A DNA stretch of 64,000 nucleotides from Tenggerimyces sp963762635 (GTDB lineage Bacteria; Actinomycetota; Actinomycetes; Propionibacteriales; Actinopolymorphaceae): positions 292,269 to 356,268 of the forward strand of contig CAVXLQ010000005.1 in assembly GCA_963762635.1 (NCBI GenBank), read 5' to 3'. Under the pieces are notes generated by a model, which searched no databases, had not been told where the DNA came from, and saw only the letters and a list, made by a program, of their open reading frames with translations. A program made the position numbers and the translations under genes. Shown here piece after piece: positions 25,980 to 34,786 of the stretch (the stretch's first letter is position 1; the number at the start of each line of letters is the position of its first letter).

Positions 25980-26302
25980 TGCGAAGCACCCGCCAGGTTG
26001 AGCGTGACGACGCCCGCCACGACCAGCGCGACGCCGATCGCCTTGGTGACGTTGATCGGCTCCTGCAGGAACAGCACGCCGATGATCACGATCAGCGTGG
26101 TCCCGAGGCCGGACCAGAGTGCGTACGCGACGCCCACCTGCATGCCGCGGACCAGCGCCTGGGTGAGCGTGTAGAACGCGCCGGCGTACAGGGCGAGGAC
26201 GCCGACGGTGGGCCACAGCTTGGTGAAGCCCTCGGTCGCCTTCAGCAGGCTGGTCGCGAGCACCTCGGCGCCGATGGCGATGGCGAGGAACAGATACGTC
26301 AC
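25976..26302 (-). CDS. SMR-family multidrug efflux protein
   Basis: GTG at 26302 follows GGGGGAGA and gives 108 aa, the normal SMR length; a longer in-frame extension lacks family similarity. Four transmembrane helices are visible. The essential membrane Glu is at position 13 (LAIAIGAEVLATSLLKATEG), and the SMR signature AYALWSGLGTTLIVIIGVL is present, as in EmrE. It works as an antiparallel or hetero-dimer exchanging protons for quaternary ammonium-type compounds. Downstream is the coupled TetR gene; upstream is a strong palindrome. Confidence 0.93.
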   Translation of the reverse strand: MTYLFLAIAIGAEVLATSLLKATEGFTKLWPTVGVLALYAGAFYTLTQALVRGMQVGVAYALWSGLGTTLIVIIGVLFLQEPINVTKAIGVALVVAGVVTLNLAGASH

Positions 26303-26322
26303 GATGGTCTCCCCCAGGAGTA

Positions 26323-26348
26323 GTACGTTTGTACATGTACGAATGTAC
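26323..26348. promoter_or_regulatory. TetR-type operator of the SMR-TetR unit
   Basis: This 26-bp palindrome reads GTACGTTTGTACA-TGTACGAATGTAC, with 11 of 13 positions symmetrical. It lies 20-46 bp upstream of the SMR start codon and before the DUF998 stop, so it covers the expected promoter. Binding by the TetR protein encoded two genes down is inferred from position and symmetry. Confidence 0.75.
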
Positions 26349-26354
26349 AAGATC

Positions 26355-26975
26355 TCAGCGACGGGAGGAAGGGCCGAGGACGGCGACGAGGAAGATCCAG
26401 AGATAGACGGTCTCGGCGGCCAGCCGTTCGAACAGACCGACCGGCCCGTAGCCGGCGAGCGCGGCGACCAGTCCCACGAAGCCCGCGAGCGAGATCGCGG
26501 CGGCAACCCAGGCGGTCAGGGCCACCGGGCGCGAGATCGTTCGCCAGGCGAACGCGCTGACCACCAGGACGGCGACGGTGCCGAGGAAGATCGGGACCGC
26601 GAGCAGGCTGTGAGCGGAGATGTCGACGTCACCGGGGACGAGACAGGTCGCGACGCCGAAGCCCGCGACGACCCACCAGAGGATCACGACGGTGCGGCGC
26701 GATCGCGGTCCGGGGAGGACCCGGCTGAGGGTGGTGGCACCGATCGCCAGCAGGATCCACAGGACGATTCCGCCGACGTTGAACCAGGCGTGACGTGGCG
26801 AGCAGGACTCGAGCACCCCGCTGGGGCGCTGCTCGACGGTGCAGGTGGTCCAGCCGAGGTCGCTGATCGTGTGATGGAGCAGGTCGTACGGCACCGGCCA
26901 GGCAGAGGCCACGAACCACTGCAGGCCGAAGTACGCCAGGGGAACGAGGCCCCAGAGAAGGCGGCCGAGCCGCAT
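26355..26975 (-). CDS. DUF998 family membrane protein
   Basis: ATG at 26975 gives 206 aa with six hydrophobic segments. YDLLHHTISDLGWTTC and the phrases HAWFNVGGIVLWILLAIGA and VPGDVDISAHSLLAVPIFLG match DUF998, a family distantly related to eukaryotic frag1/DRAM/Sfk1-like membrane proteins. Function is unknown. The start overlaps the stop of the upstream SnoaL-like gene (TGATG), so they are cotranscribed. Confidence 0.85.
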   Translation of the reverse strand: MRLGRLLWGLVPLAYFGLQWFVASAWPVPYDLLHHTISDLGWTTCTVEQRPSGVLESCSPRHAWFNVGGIVLWILLAIGATTLSRVLPGPRSRRTVVILWWVVAGFGVATCLVPGDVDISAHSLLAVPIFLGTVAVLVVSAFAWRTISRPVALTAWVAAAISLAGFVGLVAALAGYGPVGLFERLAAETVYLWIFLVAVLGPSSRR

Positions 26976-27427
26976 CACATGCGCGGGCGGTCGCGGGGCG
27001 GGTCGAGCGGCTCGGGACTCTCGATCTGGCGAATTACACCGAGGTCGTCGCGGACCGCCCAGTGCTCGGCGAGCCGGCCGTCGGCCACGCGGAAGATGTG
27101 CACAGCCTCGGCGACGATCTCGCGGCCGGTCGGCTCCTGGCCGGCGAACTGGGGGAACGCGTTCCCGATGTGTCGGGCTCGGCTGGAGAACCACAGCATG
27201 ACCAGCCCGCCGCCCGTGGTCACGCCGTGCACCTCGTACTCGGCGTCGGCGAAGCTCTGCCCGATCCAGTCGCGGACGACCCGCATCATCCGCACACCAC
27301 GCTGCCCGCTGACGTGGTCGAAGAAGTCGGGAGCGAACGCCTCCGTCAGGATCGCCTCGTCGCCGGTCCGGAAGTAGTCCACGTACCGCAGCGCGACGGC
27401 CACCTCATCCACATCTCCCATGATCAT
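26975..27427 (-). CDS. SnoaL-like / ester cyclase family protein
   Basis: ATG at 27427 or the in-frame ATG at 27421 opens a protein of 150 or 148 aa; neither has a strong ribosome binding site. The NTF2-like fold is suggested by VALRYVDYFRTGDEAILTEA, FAPDFFDHVSGQRGV, VRDWIGQSFADAEYEVHGVT and AEAVHIFRVADGRLAEHWAV, the usual order of SnoaL-type cyclases. The ligand is unknown. It is the last gene of the unrelated block before murE and is divergent from it, so the 148-bp gap must hold both promoters. Confidence 0.8.
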   Translation of the reverse strand: MIMGDVDEVAVALRYVDYFRTGDEAILTEAFAPDFFDHVSGQRGVRMMRVVRDWIGQSFADAEYEVHGVTTGGGLVMLWFSSRARHIGNAFPQFAGQEPTGREIVAEAVHIFRVADGRLAEHWAVRDDLGVIRQIESPEPLDPPRDRPRM

Positions 27428-27575
27428 GAGCGTAGGGCAACGTCCGACCACCACCACGCCCAGAACTGAGCGGCGCGATACCCTCACGAACCGGAAGACC
27501 TGGTTCCGGGGGGTCCCGCCTTCCGACTGATCGTCCGTTGCCCTGGCGCCTAGACAACGAGGACACCCGAGGACG

Positions 27576-29084
27576 TTGGCCGCCCCCGCCCACCGACCGA
27601 CGACGCACCAGCCGCGCCGCCTCACCGAGGCCGCGGCGTTCCTCGGTGTCGCCGCACCGGCGGAAGATCCCGAGCTCACCGGCATCGCCCAGGACTCCCG
27701 CCGCGCCCAGCCCGGCGACCTCTACGTGGCCCGCCCCGGCGAGCTCGCCCATGGCGCCCAGTTCGCCGCCAAGGCCCGCGCCAACGGCGCCGTCGCCGCG
27801 CTCACCGACGAGGCCGGCCACGACGACTGCGTACGCGCCGGCCTCCCCACGCTCGTCGTCGGCGACCCGCGGCAGATCCTCGGAACGATCTCCGCCTGGG
27901 TGTACGGCGACCCTGCCGAGGCGGTCACGCTGCTCGGCATCACCGGCACGAACGGCAAGACCACCACCTCGTACCTGATCGACGCCGCCCTGCGCGCGGC
28001 CGACCAGAGCACCGGCCTGATCGGCACGATCGAGACCCGGATCGGCGACGACGTCGAGGTCAGCGCCCGTACGACTCCCGAGGCGCCCGACCTGCACGCT
28101 CTCTTCGCCGTCATGCGCGAGCAGGGCGTCACCGCCGCGACGATGGAGGTCTCGAGCCACGCGCTCACGCTCCGCCGCGTCGACGGCGTCCGCTTCGACG
28201 TCGCCGGCTTCACCAACCTCACCCAGGACCACCTCGAGATCCACGGCGACATGGAGTCGTACTACCAGGCCAAGGCGTCGCTGTTCACGAAGGAACGGGC
28301 CCAGCTCGGCGTCGTGAACGTCGACGACGAGGCCGGCGCCCGGCTCGCCCGCGAGGCGGAGATCGAGATCGTCACCGTCTCGCCCTCGGGCTCCACCGAA
28401 GCCGACTGGCGCGCGAGCGAGGTCGCTCTCCAACCCACCGGCGTCGCGTTCGACGTGCACGGTCCGGACGACATCCACCTGCGCGTCAGCCTCGGCATCC
28501 CGGGCGAGTTCAACGTCGCCAACGGACTCGTCGCGGCCGCGATGCTGCACACCGTCGGGATCGACGGGCAGGCCATCGTGCACGGTCTGGCGACGGCGAC
28601 CGTCCCGGGTCGGATGGAACGGATCGAGAACGGCCAGGCGTTCGCCGCGATCGTCGACTACGCCCACACGCCGGACGCGGTCGAACGTGTCCTCGCCGCC
28701 GTACGCCCGCTCACCGAAGGCCGCGTGATCGCTGTCGTCGGCTGTGGCGGCGACCGCGACCAGGGCAAGCGCCCGCTGATGGGCGCCGCCGCCGCGAACG
28801 GGGCGGACGTCGTGGTGATCACCGACGACAACCCGCGTTCGGAGGACCCCGCCACGATCCGCGCCGCGGCGGTAGCCGGCGCGAAAGGCAGAACCGAGGT
28901 CGTCGAGATCGCGGGGCGCCGCGAGGCGATCGGGTGGGCACTGGACACCGCACGTCCGGGCGACACCGTCGTCGTCCTGGGCAAGGGGCACGAGCTCGGC
29001 CAGGAGATCGCCGGCGTCGTGCACCCGTTCGACGACCGGCAGGTCGTCCTCGAGCAGTTGCGTCGGATGGAGGAACGGCCGTGA
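27576..29084 (+). CDS. murE: MurE, UDP-MurNAc-L-Ala-D-Glu:meso-DAP ligase
   Basis: The start is probably TTG at 27576, five bases after GAGG. The 502-aa protein has the three Mur ligase domains: LTGIAQDSRRAQPGDLYVA (UDP binding), the P-loop GITGTNGKTTTSYL (Lys128), and TMEVSSHALTLRRVDG. The motif DNPR at 418-421 specifies meso-diaminopimelate over lysine, so the peptidoglycan is DAP-type. It overlaps murF by four bases. It begins the second half of the dcw cluster, 12 kb away from ftsI, and needs its own promoter in the gap after the SnoaL-like gene. Confidence 0.96.
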   Translation: MAAPAHRPTTHQPRRLTEAAAFLGVAAPAEDPELTGIAQDSRRAQPGDLYVARPGELAHGAQFAAKARANGAVAALTDEAGHDDCVRAGLPTLVVGDPRQILGTISAWVYGDPAEAVTLLGITGTNGKTTTSYLIDAALRAADQSTGLIGTIETRIGDDVEVSARTTPEAPDLHALFAVMREQGVTAATMEVSSHALTLRRVDGVRFDVAGFTNLTQDHLEIHGDMESYYQAKASLFTKERAQLGVVNVDDEAGARLAREAEIEIVTVSPSGSTEADWRASEVALQPTGVAFDVHGPDDIHLRVSLGIPGEFNVANGLVAAAMLHTVGIDGQAIVHGLATATVPGRMERIENGQAFAAIVDYAHTPDAVERVLAAVRPLTEGRVIAVVGCGGDRDQGKRPLMGAAAANGADVVVITDDNPRSEDPATIRAAAVAGAKGRTEVVEIAGRREAIGWALDTARPGDTVVVLGKGHELGQEIAGVVHPFDDRQVVLEQLRRMEERP

Positions 29085-30487
29085 TCCCGATGGACCTGGG
29101 CGAGATCGCACGCGTGGTCGGCGGGCAGGTGTCCGAGGCCGACCCGAGTACGCGGATCACCCGCCCGTTCTCCGCCGACTCGCGCGAGGTCGAACCCGGC
29201 GGCATGTTCCTCGCCGATCTTGCGGGCCACGACTTCGCCGCCGACGCGATCGCGAACGGTGCCACCGCCGTCCTCTCCTCGCGCCCGCTGCCGGGCATCC
29301 CGTGCGTGGTCGCGCCGCCCGCACCCGGGCACGAGGTCGACGCGTCGGTCGTCGCGATGGGCGTTCTCGCGCGGCAGGTCGTCCGCCGGCTGCCCGACCT
29401 CACCCTGGTCGCGGTCACCGGCTCGCAGGGCAAGACCACGACGAAAGACCTGATGGCGAAGGTGTTCGGCGACGCGGGACCCACGATCGCTCCAGCCGCC
29501 TCGTTGAACAACGAGCTCGGCGCACCGATCACCGCGCTGCGTGCGGACGCCGACACTCGGTATCTCGTATTAGAGATGGGCGCCCGCAACATCGGCAACC
29601 TGGCGTACCTCACCAGCCTGCTCCGTCCGCACGTCTCGGTCGTGCTGAACGTCGGCATGGGTCACGTCGGTTTCTTCGGCAGCAAGGCCGGCATCGCGCA
29701 GGCCAAGGGCGAGCTGATCGAGGCCCTCGACGCCGACGGGACCGCGATCCTCAATGCCGACGATCCGCTGGTCAAGGCGATGGCGCCGCGGACCAAGGCG
29801 GCTGTCACGTATTTCGGCCTCGCCGCCGACGCCGACGTCCGCGCCGAGGGCGTCGAGCTCGACGACCGCGGCTGTGCGGGCTTCGTTCTCGTCACGCCCG
29901 AGGGCAAGGCCGACATCCAGCTGGGCTACGTCGGCGCGCACTACGTCACGAACGCGCTCGCCACCGCGGCCGCCGCTCGCGCGGTCGGGCTCGACGTCGA
30001 CGCGATCGCCGCCAGCCTCTCCGCCGCGAAACCCCAAGCCAGGTGGCGGATGGCGGTCTCCGACCGCGCCGACGGCGTACGAATCGTCAACGACGGCTAC
30101 AACGCCAACCCGGACTCGATGCGTGCCGCGCTGGAGACGTTGCCTACGCTCGCCAAGGAGCGGCGTACGTGGGCCGTGCTCGGCGAGATGCTCGAACTCG
30201 GCGCGGCATCCACCGAAGAGCACGCCGTAGTGGGCAAACTGGCCGTACGACATGGCGTCTCGCGCCTCGTCGTCGTGGGGGATGGTGCACGCGCGATCTA
30301 TGACGCGGCGCTCGCGGATGGGAAGGAGTCGGTCTTCGTGCCGGACGCCGACAGCGCTTACGAGCTGTTGCGCAACGAGCTGCGACCCGGTGACGTCGTC
30401 CTGGTGAAGTCGTCCCGGGACGCGGGGCTGCGCTACCTCGGTGACCGGTTGGTCGCGGACGTACCCCCTGCGGAGGGCACGGCGTGA
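29081..30487 (+). CDS. murF: MurF, UDP-MurNAc-tripeptide:D-Ala-D-Ala ligase
   Basis: GTG at 29081 overlaps the murE stop; an ATG three codons on is the alternative. The 468-aa protein has the MurF start MDLGEIARVVGGQVSEADPS, the P-loop VAVTGSQGKTTTKDLMAKVF (Lys118), LNNELGAPITAL, VLEMGARNIGNLAYLTSLLR and VNDGYNANPDSMRAALETL. It adds D-Ala-D-Ala to complete the cytoplasmic pentapeptide precursor. It overlaps mraY by four bases. Confidence 0.96.
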   Translation: MIPMDLGEIARVVGGQVSEADPSTRITRPFSADSREVEPGGMFLADLAGHDFAADAIANGATAVLSSRPLPGIPCVVAPPAPGHEVDASVVAMGVLARQVVRRLPDLTLVAVTGSQGKTTTKDLMAKVFGDAGPTIAPAASLNNELGAPITALRADADTRYLVLEMGARNIGNLAYLTSLLRPHVSVVLNVGMGHVGFFGSKAGIAQAKGELIEALDADGTAILNADDPLVKAMAPRTKAAVTYFGLAADADVRAEGVELDDRGCAGFVLVTPEGKADIQLGYVGAHYVTNALATAAAARAVGLDVDAIAASLSAAKPQARWRMAVSDRADGVRIVNDGYNANPDSMRAALETLPTLAKERRTWAVLGEMLELGAASTEEHAVVGKLAVRHGVSRLVVVGDGARAIYDAALADGKESVFVPDADSAYELLRNELRPGDVVLVKSSRDAGLRYLGDRLVADVPPAEGTA

Positions 30488-31572
30488 TCGCGATCCTCCT
30501 TGCCGGCGGGCTGGCGCTGTTGCTGGCCTTGCTGGTGACCCCGGTCGCCGTGCGGATCCTCGCGCGGGCCGGGTACGGACAGATCATCCGCGACGACGGA
30601 CCGACGTCGCACCACACCAAGCGCGGCACGCCGACGATGGGCGGCACGGTCATCATCGGGGCCGCGGTCGTCGGCTACATCGCGGCGCACCTGTTCACCT
30701 GGAACTGGCCGTCGCCCTCGGCGATGCTCGTCATCCTGCTCACCCTCGGACTCGGGCTGGTCGGATTTCTCGACGACTACCTGAAAGTTTCGCGGCAACG
30801 CAGTCTCGGCCTGCGGGCCAAGGCGAAACTCGCAGGTCAGACGCTGATCGCGATCGTGTTCGCGATCCTCTCGCTGCAGTTCCCGGACGAACGCGAGATC
30901 ACGCCGGCCTCGCCCGCGATCTCGTTCATCCGCGACATCGACTGGCTGCCGCTGGCGTGGGCCGCGTCGATCCCGTTCGTGCTGTGGGTGCTGCTGCTCA
31001 TCTCCGCCTCGTCGAACGGCGTCAACCTCACCGACGGGCTCGACGGCCTCGCGACCGGCGCGTGCGTGATGGTGTTCGCCGCGTACACACTGATCCTCGT
31101 CTGGCAGTTCAACCAGGACTGCGTCCGTTCGCCCGGCCCGAAGTGCTACGAGATCCGCGACCCGTACGACCTCGCCGTGTTCGCGTTCGCGCTCGCCGGC
31201 GCCTGTTTCGGCTTCTTATGGTGGAACGCGTCGCCGGCGAAGATCTACATGGGCGACACCGGCTCGCTCGCGCTCGGCGGCGCGGTCGCGGGCTTCGCGA
31301 TCATGACGCGGACCGAGCTGCTGCTCATCCTCATCGGCGGCCTGTTCCTCATCGAGACCGCGTCGGTGATCCTGCAGACCAGCTTCTTCAAGTTCACCCG
31401 ATGGCGAACGGGCACGCCCAAACGGCTGTTCCGGATGACGCCGATCCACCACCACTTCGAGCTGAAGGGGTGGAACGAGGTGACGATCACCATCCGCTTC
31501 TGGATCATCTGCGGCATCCTCGTGGCCGGCGGCATCGGCATCTTCTACGCGGAGTGGGTGGCTGGCATATGA
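30484..31572 (+). CDS. mraY: MraY, phospho-MurNAc-pentapeptide transferase
   Basis: GTG at 30484 starts a 362-aa polytopic protein with about ten transmembrane helices. Diagnostic motifs are HHTKRGTPTMGGTVII, FLDDYLKVSRQRSLGLRAKA (catalytic Asp pair), SSNGVNLTDGLDGLATG and the C-terminal MTPIHHHFELKGWNE. It transfers phospho-MurNAc-pentapeptide to undecaprenyl phosphate to make lipid I at the inner face of the membrane. It overlaps murD by four bases (ATGA). Confidence 0.97.
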   Translation: MIAILLAGGLALLLALLVTPVAVRILARAGYGQIIRDDGPTSHHTKRGTPTMGGTVIIGAAVVGYIAAHLFTWNWPSPSAMLVILLTLGLGLVGFLDDYLKVSRQRSLGLRAKAKLAGQTLIAIVFAILSLQFPDEREITPASPAISFIRDIDWLPLAWAASIPFVLWVLLLISASSNGVNLTDGLDGLATGACVMVFAAYTLILVWQFNQDCVRSPGPKCYEIRDPYDLAVFAFALAGACFGFLWWNASPAKIYMGDTGSLALGGAVAGFAIMTRTELLLILIGGLFLIETASVILQTSFFKFTRWRTGTPKRLFRMTPIHHHFELKGWNEVTITIRFWIICGILVAGGIGIFYAEWVAGI

Positions 31573-33020
31573 CCCCGTCGCTCCAGTGGTTGGCCGACGC
31601 GCATCAGCGGTCGCCGTGGGACGAGGTCTCCGCGGTGGTCGCCGGCTTCGGTGTCTCCGGCTACTCGGCCGCCGCCGGGCTGCTGCACGTCGGCGCGCAC
31701 GTCACCGTGCTGTCCGACGGCGAGCCCGACGACGCGGCCCGCGAACGCGCCACGATCCTCGAGACCCTCGGCGCCGACATCCGGCTCGGCGAGGGCGCGA
31801 CCGAGTCGCTGCCCGACAAGACCAACCTGCTGGTCGTCTCGCCCGGGCTGCCGCAGCAGCACCGCCTCGCTGTCGCGGCCCGTTCCCGTTCGTTGCCGAT
31901 TCTCGGCGAGGTCGACCTCGCCTGGCGGCTGCGCTCGCCGGACCGGCCGGCGCCGTGGATCGGTCTGACGGGGACGAACGGCAAGACGACGACCGTGCAG
32001 ATGCTCACCGCGATCCTGCGCGCGGCCGGGCTGCGTACGGCTGCTGTCGGCAATATCGGTGACCCGATCGTCGACGCGGTCATGGACCCGACACCGTACG
32101 ACGTCCTCGCGGTCGAGCTCTCGAACTTCCAGCTGTGGTGGAGTCCTGGGCTGCACCTGCGGTCGGCGGCGGTGCTGAACGTGGCGCCGGACCACCTCGA
32201 GTGGCACCCGACGATGGACGAGTACACGCGCACCAAGGGCAAGATCTACGACGGCTGCGAGGTCGCCTGCGTCTACAACGTCGAGGACCCGGTCACCGAG
32301 CAGCTCGTCCGCGACGCCGACGTCGTGGAGGGATGCCGGGCCATCGGCATCACGACGGGGGTGCCGGGGGTGAGCATGCTCGGGATCGTCGACGACGTTC
32401 TGGCCGACCGCGCGTTCATCGAGGAACGCCAGACGGCGGCGGCCGAGCTCGCGACGCTCTCCGACCTGCCGTCGCTGGCACCGCACAACATCGCGAACGC
32501 GTTGGCCGCCGCGGCTCTGGCTCGATCCTTCGGGGTGCCGACTGTCGCGGTGCGGGACGGGCTGCGTGGTTTTCAGCTGGACAAGCACCGGATCGAGCAG
32601 GTCGCGGTGTCCGAGGGCGTCACGTACATCGACGACTCCAAGGCCACGAACACCCACGCGGCCCAGGCGTCGCTGCTGGCGTTCTCGAACGTGGTGTGGA
32701 TCGCCGGGGGACAGGCCAAGGGGCAGTCCTTCGACGAGCTCGTGCGTGCTGTCAAGGACAGGTTGCGCGGGGTCGTATTGCTGGGCGTCGACCGTGGCGT
32801 GATCGCGGACGCGTTGGCGCGGCTCGCGCCGTCGGTGCCGGTGATCGACGTCGGCACGCCCGACTCCGGCGTGATGGATCACGTCGTGCTCGCGGCCGGG
32901 CGGCTGGCCCGCTCGGGCGACACCGTGCTGCTCGCGCCGGGATGCGCCTCGAAGGACCAGTTCCCGAGCTACGGCGCCCGCGGCGAAGCGTTCGCCGCCG
33001 CCGTCCACCGGCTCGCCTGA
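31569..33020 (+). CDS. murD: MurD, UDP-MurNAc-L-Ala:D-Glu ligase
   Basis: ATG at 31569 starts a 483-aa protein. The N-terminal Rossmann domain has AVVAGFGVSGYSAAAGLLHV, the P-loop is IGLTGTNGKTTTVQML, and AVELSNFQLWWSP, LNVAPDHLEWHPTMDEYTR and YIDDSKATNTHAAQ are MurD hallmarks. It adds D-glutamate to UDP-MurNAc-L-alanine. In most actinobacteria ftsW follows directly; here a damaged hydrolase gene and a pair of inverted-repeat elements come between. Confidence 0.97.
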   Translation: MTPSLQWLADAHQRSPWDEVSAVVAGFGVSGYSAAAGLLHVGAHVTVLSDGEPDDAARERATILETLGADIRLGEGATESLPDKTNLLVVSPGLPQQHRLAVAARSRSLPILGEVDLAWRLRSPDRPAPWIGLTGTNGKTTTVQMLTAILRAAGLRTAAVGNIGDPIVDAVMDPTPYDVLAVELSNFQLWWSPGLHLRSAAVLNVAPDHLEWHPTMDEYTRTKGKIYDGCEVACVYNVEDPVTEQLVRDADVVEGCRAIGITTGVPGVSMLGIVDDVLADRAFIEERQTAAAELATLSDLPSLAPHNIANALAAAALARSFGVPTVAVRDGLRGFQLDKHRIEQVAVSEGVTYIDDSKATNTHAAQASLLAFSNVVWIAGGQAKGQSFDELVRAVKDRLRGVVLLGVDRGVIADALARLAPSVPVIDVGTPDSGVMDHVVLAAGRLARSGDTVLLAPGCASKDQFPSYGARGEAFAAAVHRLA

Positions 33021-33122
33021 CCTTCGGGGATCGCCCGGGTCTTCCCCGAGATCGGCTCCGCCCTCTGGCACGTGCTCGCGCTGTTCTGCCAGCGTGGGCG
33101 AGGTTTGCCGGAAAGGAGCGTA

Positions 33123-34508
33123 ATGCGCGTGCGGAGATGGGTGGCAGCTGGTGCCGCCGGGGTGCTGGTCAGTGGCCTGTTCGGGGCGGGGGTCGCCCAG
33201 GCGGCGGGCATCGACTGGGGAGCGTGCGAGGGGGCGCCGGCGGGGCATCCCGTGGAGTGCGCGACTGTCGTCGTTCCCGCGGACTGGTCGACCGGGTCTG
33301 GCTCTGTCTCGCTGCGGGTCTCTCGGCTGCGGGCGGCCGATCCGGCGCGGCGGATCGGCGTGCTGATGTTCAACCCCGGCGGACCGGGGACCGGTGCTGC
33401 CGGCTACCTGATGGCGCCCGCGTATTTCGGTCCCGAGCTGCTCGCCCGCTTCGACGTCGTCGGCGTGGACCCGCGCGGGGTCGGTGGCAGTACGCCGGTC
33501 GACTGCGCGCTGCCTGCTTCCGATCCGTCGGTGGACCGCTTTCCTTCTGACGCCGCCGGTGCGCGGGCGCTGGTGCGGGCCAACGCCGCGTTCGCGCGGT
33601 CCTGCGACCACGCGGAGCACCTGGACACCGCGAGCGTCGCGCGGGACCTCGACGCGGTGCGGGCGGCGCTGGGGTAGCGGCAGATCAGCTTCCTCGGGGT
33701 GTCGTACGGGACGATGCTCGGCCGTTCGTACGCCGAGCTCTTCCCGCACCGGCTGCGGGCGCTCGCGCTCGACGCGATCGTGGACCGGTCGCTGCCGGTG
33801 GCTCGGCTGGTCGTGGACGACGCGGCCGCCGTTCAGGACGGGGTCGAGCACTTCGCGTCGTGGTGTACGGCGGACTCCTCGTGTGGGTTGGACGTTCTCG
33901 CCGCGCTCCGCTCGGTGCTCGCGTCGGCCGACCGGGGTGAACTGCTCGCAGACGGTCGGCCGGTGACCGCGTACCAGGTGGCTTCGGGCGTGAACGCGCA
34001 TCTGCAGAGCCCGCTGCTCTATCCGGCGCTTTCCTCGGCGCTGAAGGCGGCGCTGTCGTTGGACGCCTCCGGCCTGGTGGGGCTGCCGGCGGATCCGGTG
34101 CGGCACGCGATGTACCGGTCGATCATCTGCCAAGACTTGGACACGCGCACGTTCACCGCCCAGCTGCCATCTCTGGGCCGCCGCGTCCAGCGGGCGGGGC
34201 CGGCGCTGCGGGGCTACTCGGAGTTCTGGGACATCGCCTCCGGCTGCGCCGGCTGGCCCGTACCGTCCGCCTGGCGGCCGCACCGGTGGCCGCACCTCGA
34301 CCTCCCACTCACCCTGCTCCTGTCGGGCGCCCACGACGTCGCCACCCCACGGGTGTGGGCCGAACGGACCAGGCGCCAGCTGCCGAACAGCACCCTCCTC
34401 CGCTGGTCAGAGGCCGGCCACTCGGCCTGGCAGCTCAACAGCGAGTGCGCCACCCAGGCGACGATCGCCTACCTGCTCACGGTCAGGCCGCCGGCAACGC
34501 CCTGCTGA
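33123..34508 (+). pseudogene. alpha/beta hydrolase (tripeptidyl-aminopeptidase-like) with an in-frame amber stop
   Basis: ATG at 33123 follows GGAAAGGAGCG and encodes a signal peptide (AAGAAGVLVSGLFGAGVAQA) and the first domain (IGVLMFNPGGPGTGAAGYL, FDVVGVDPRGVGGSTPVDCA). At 33675-33677 an in-frame TAG interrupts LDAVRAALG-stop-RQISFLGVSYGT. The frame then continues intact to 34508 with the nucleophile Ser (GVSYGT), TLLLSGAHDVATP (Asp) and WSEAGHSAW (His), plus a TAP-like C-terminal region. The truncated 184-aa product lacks all catalytic residues. GAG or CAG to TAG is the simplest change. It lies between murD and ftsW, where no hydrolase is normally found. Confidence 0.85.
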
Positions 34509-34532
34509 AGCGCCGCGATCGCCGAGCGGGAG

Positions 34533-34584
34533 GGACTTGTTGGACAGATCTCGCGATAGAGGGCGACATTCGTCCAACAACTCG
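34533..34584. repeat. 52-bp inverted-repeat element, copy 1
   Basis: The unit begins GACTTGTTGGAC and ends GTCCAACAACTC, so its ends are near-perfect complements around a core containing TCTCGCGATAGAGGGCGACA. The inner 46 bases or so are identical to copy 2 (34625-34676), 92 bp downstream. It lies in the 278-bp gap before ftsW. As RNA it would fold into a long hairpin. Confidence 0.8.
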
Positions 34585-34624
34585 CCGACGCTCACAGTTG
34601 GCTGGTCCTGGTGCTGGCTGCGAT

Positions 34625-34676
34625 CGACTTGTTGGACAGATCTCGCGATAGAGGGCGACATTCGTCCAACAAGTCG
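34625..34676. repeat. 52-bp inverted-repeat element, copy 2
   Basis: Reads CGACTTGTTGGACAG at the left and TTCGTCCAACAAGTCG at the right, an 11-12-bp perfect terminal complement (CGACTTGTTGGAC / GTCCAACAAGTCG). The internal sequence is the same as copy 1 and includes the palindrome TCTCGCGA. It ends 110 bp before the ftsW start. I find no third copy in the window. Confidence 0.8.
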
Positions 34677-34786
34677 CGTGGCGCGACACGCGACCTCAGC
34701 CTCCCAGGGATCGGCGGGTCGGCATTCGACACTGGAAGCTGATCACGGGCCGCAACCCGGCTCGTGCGCCGTGACCTGGGAGGGGC

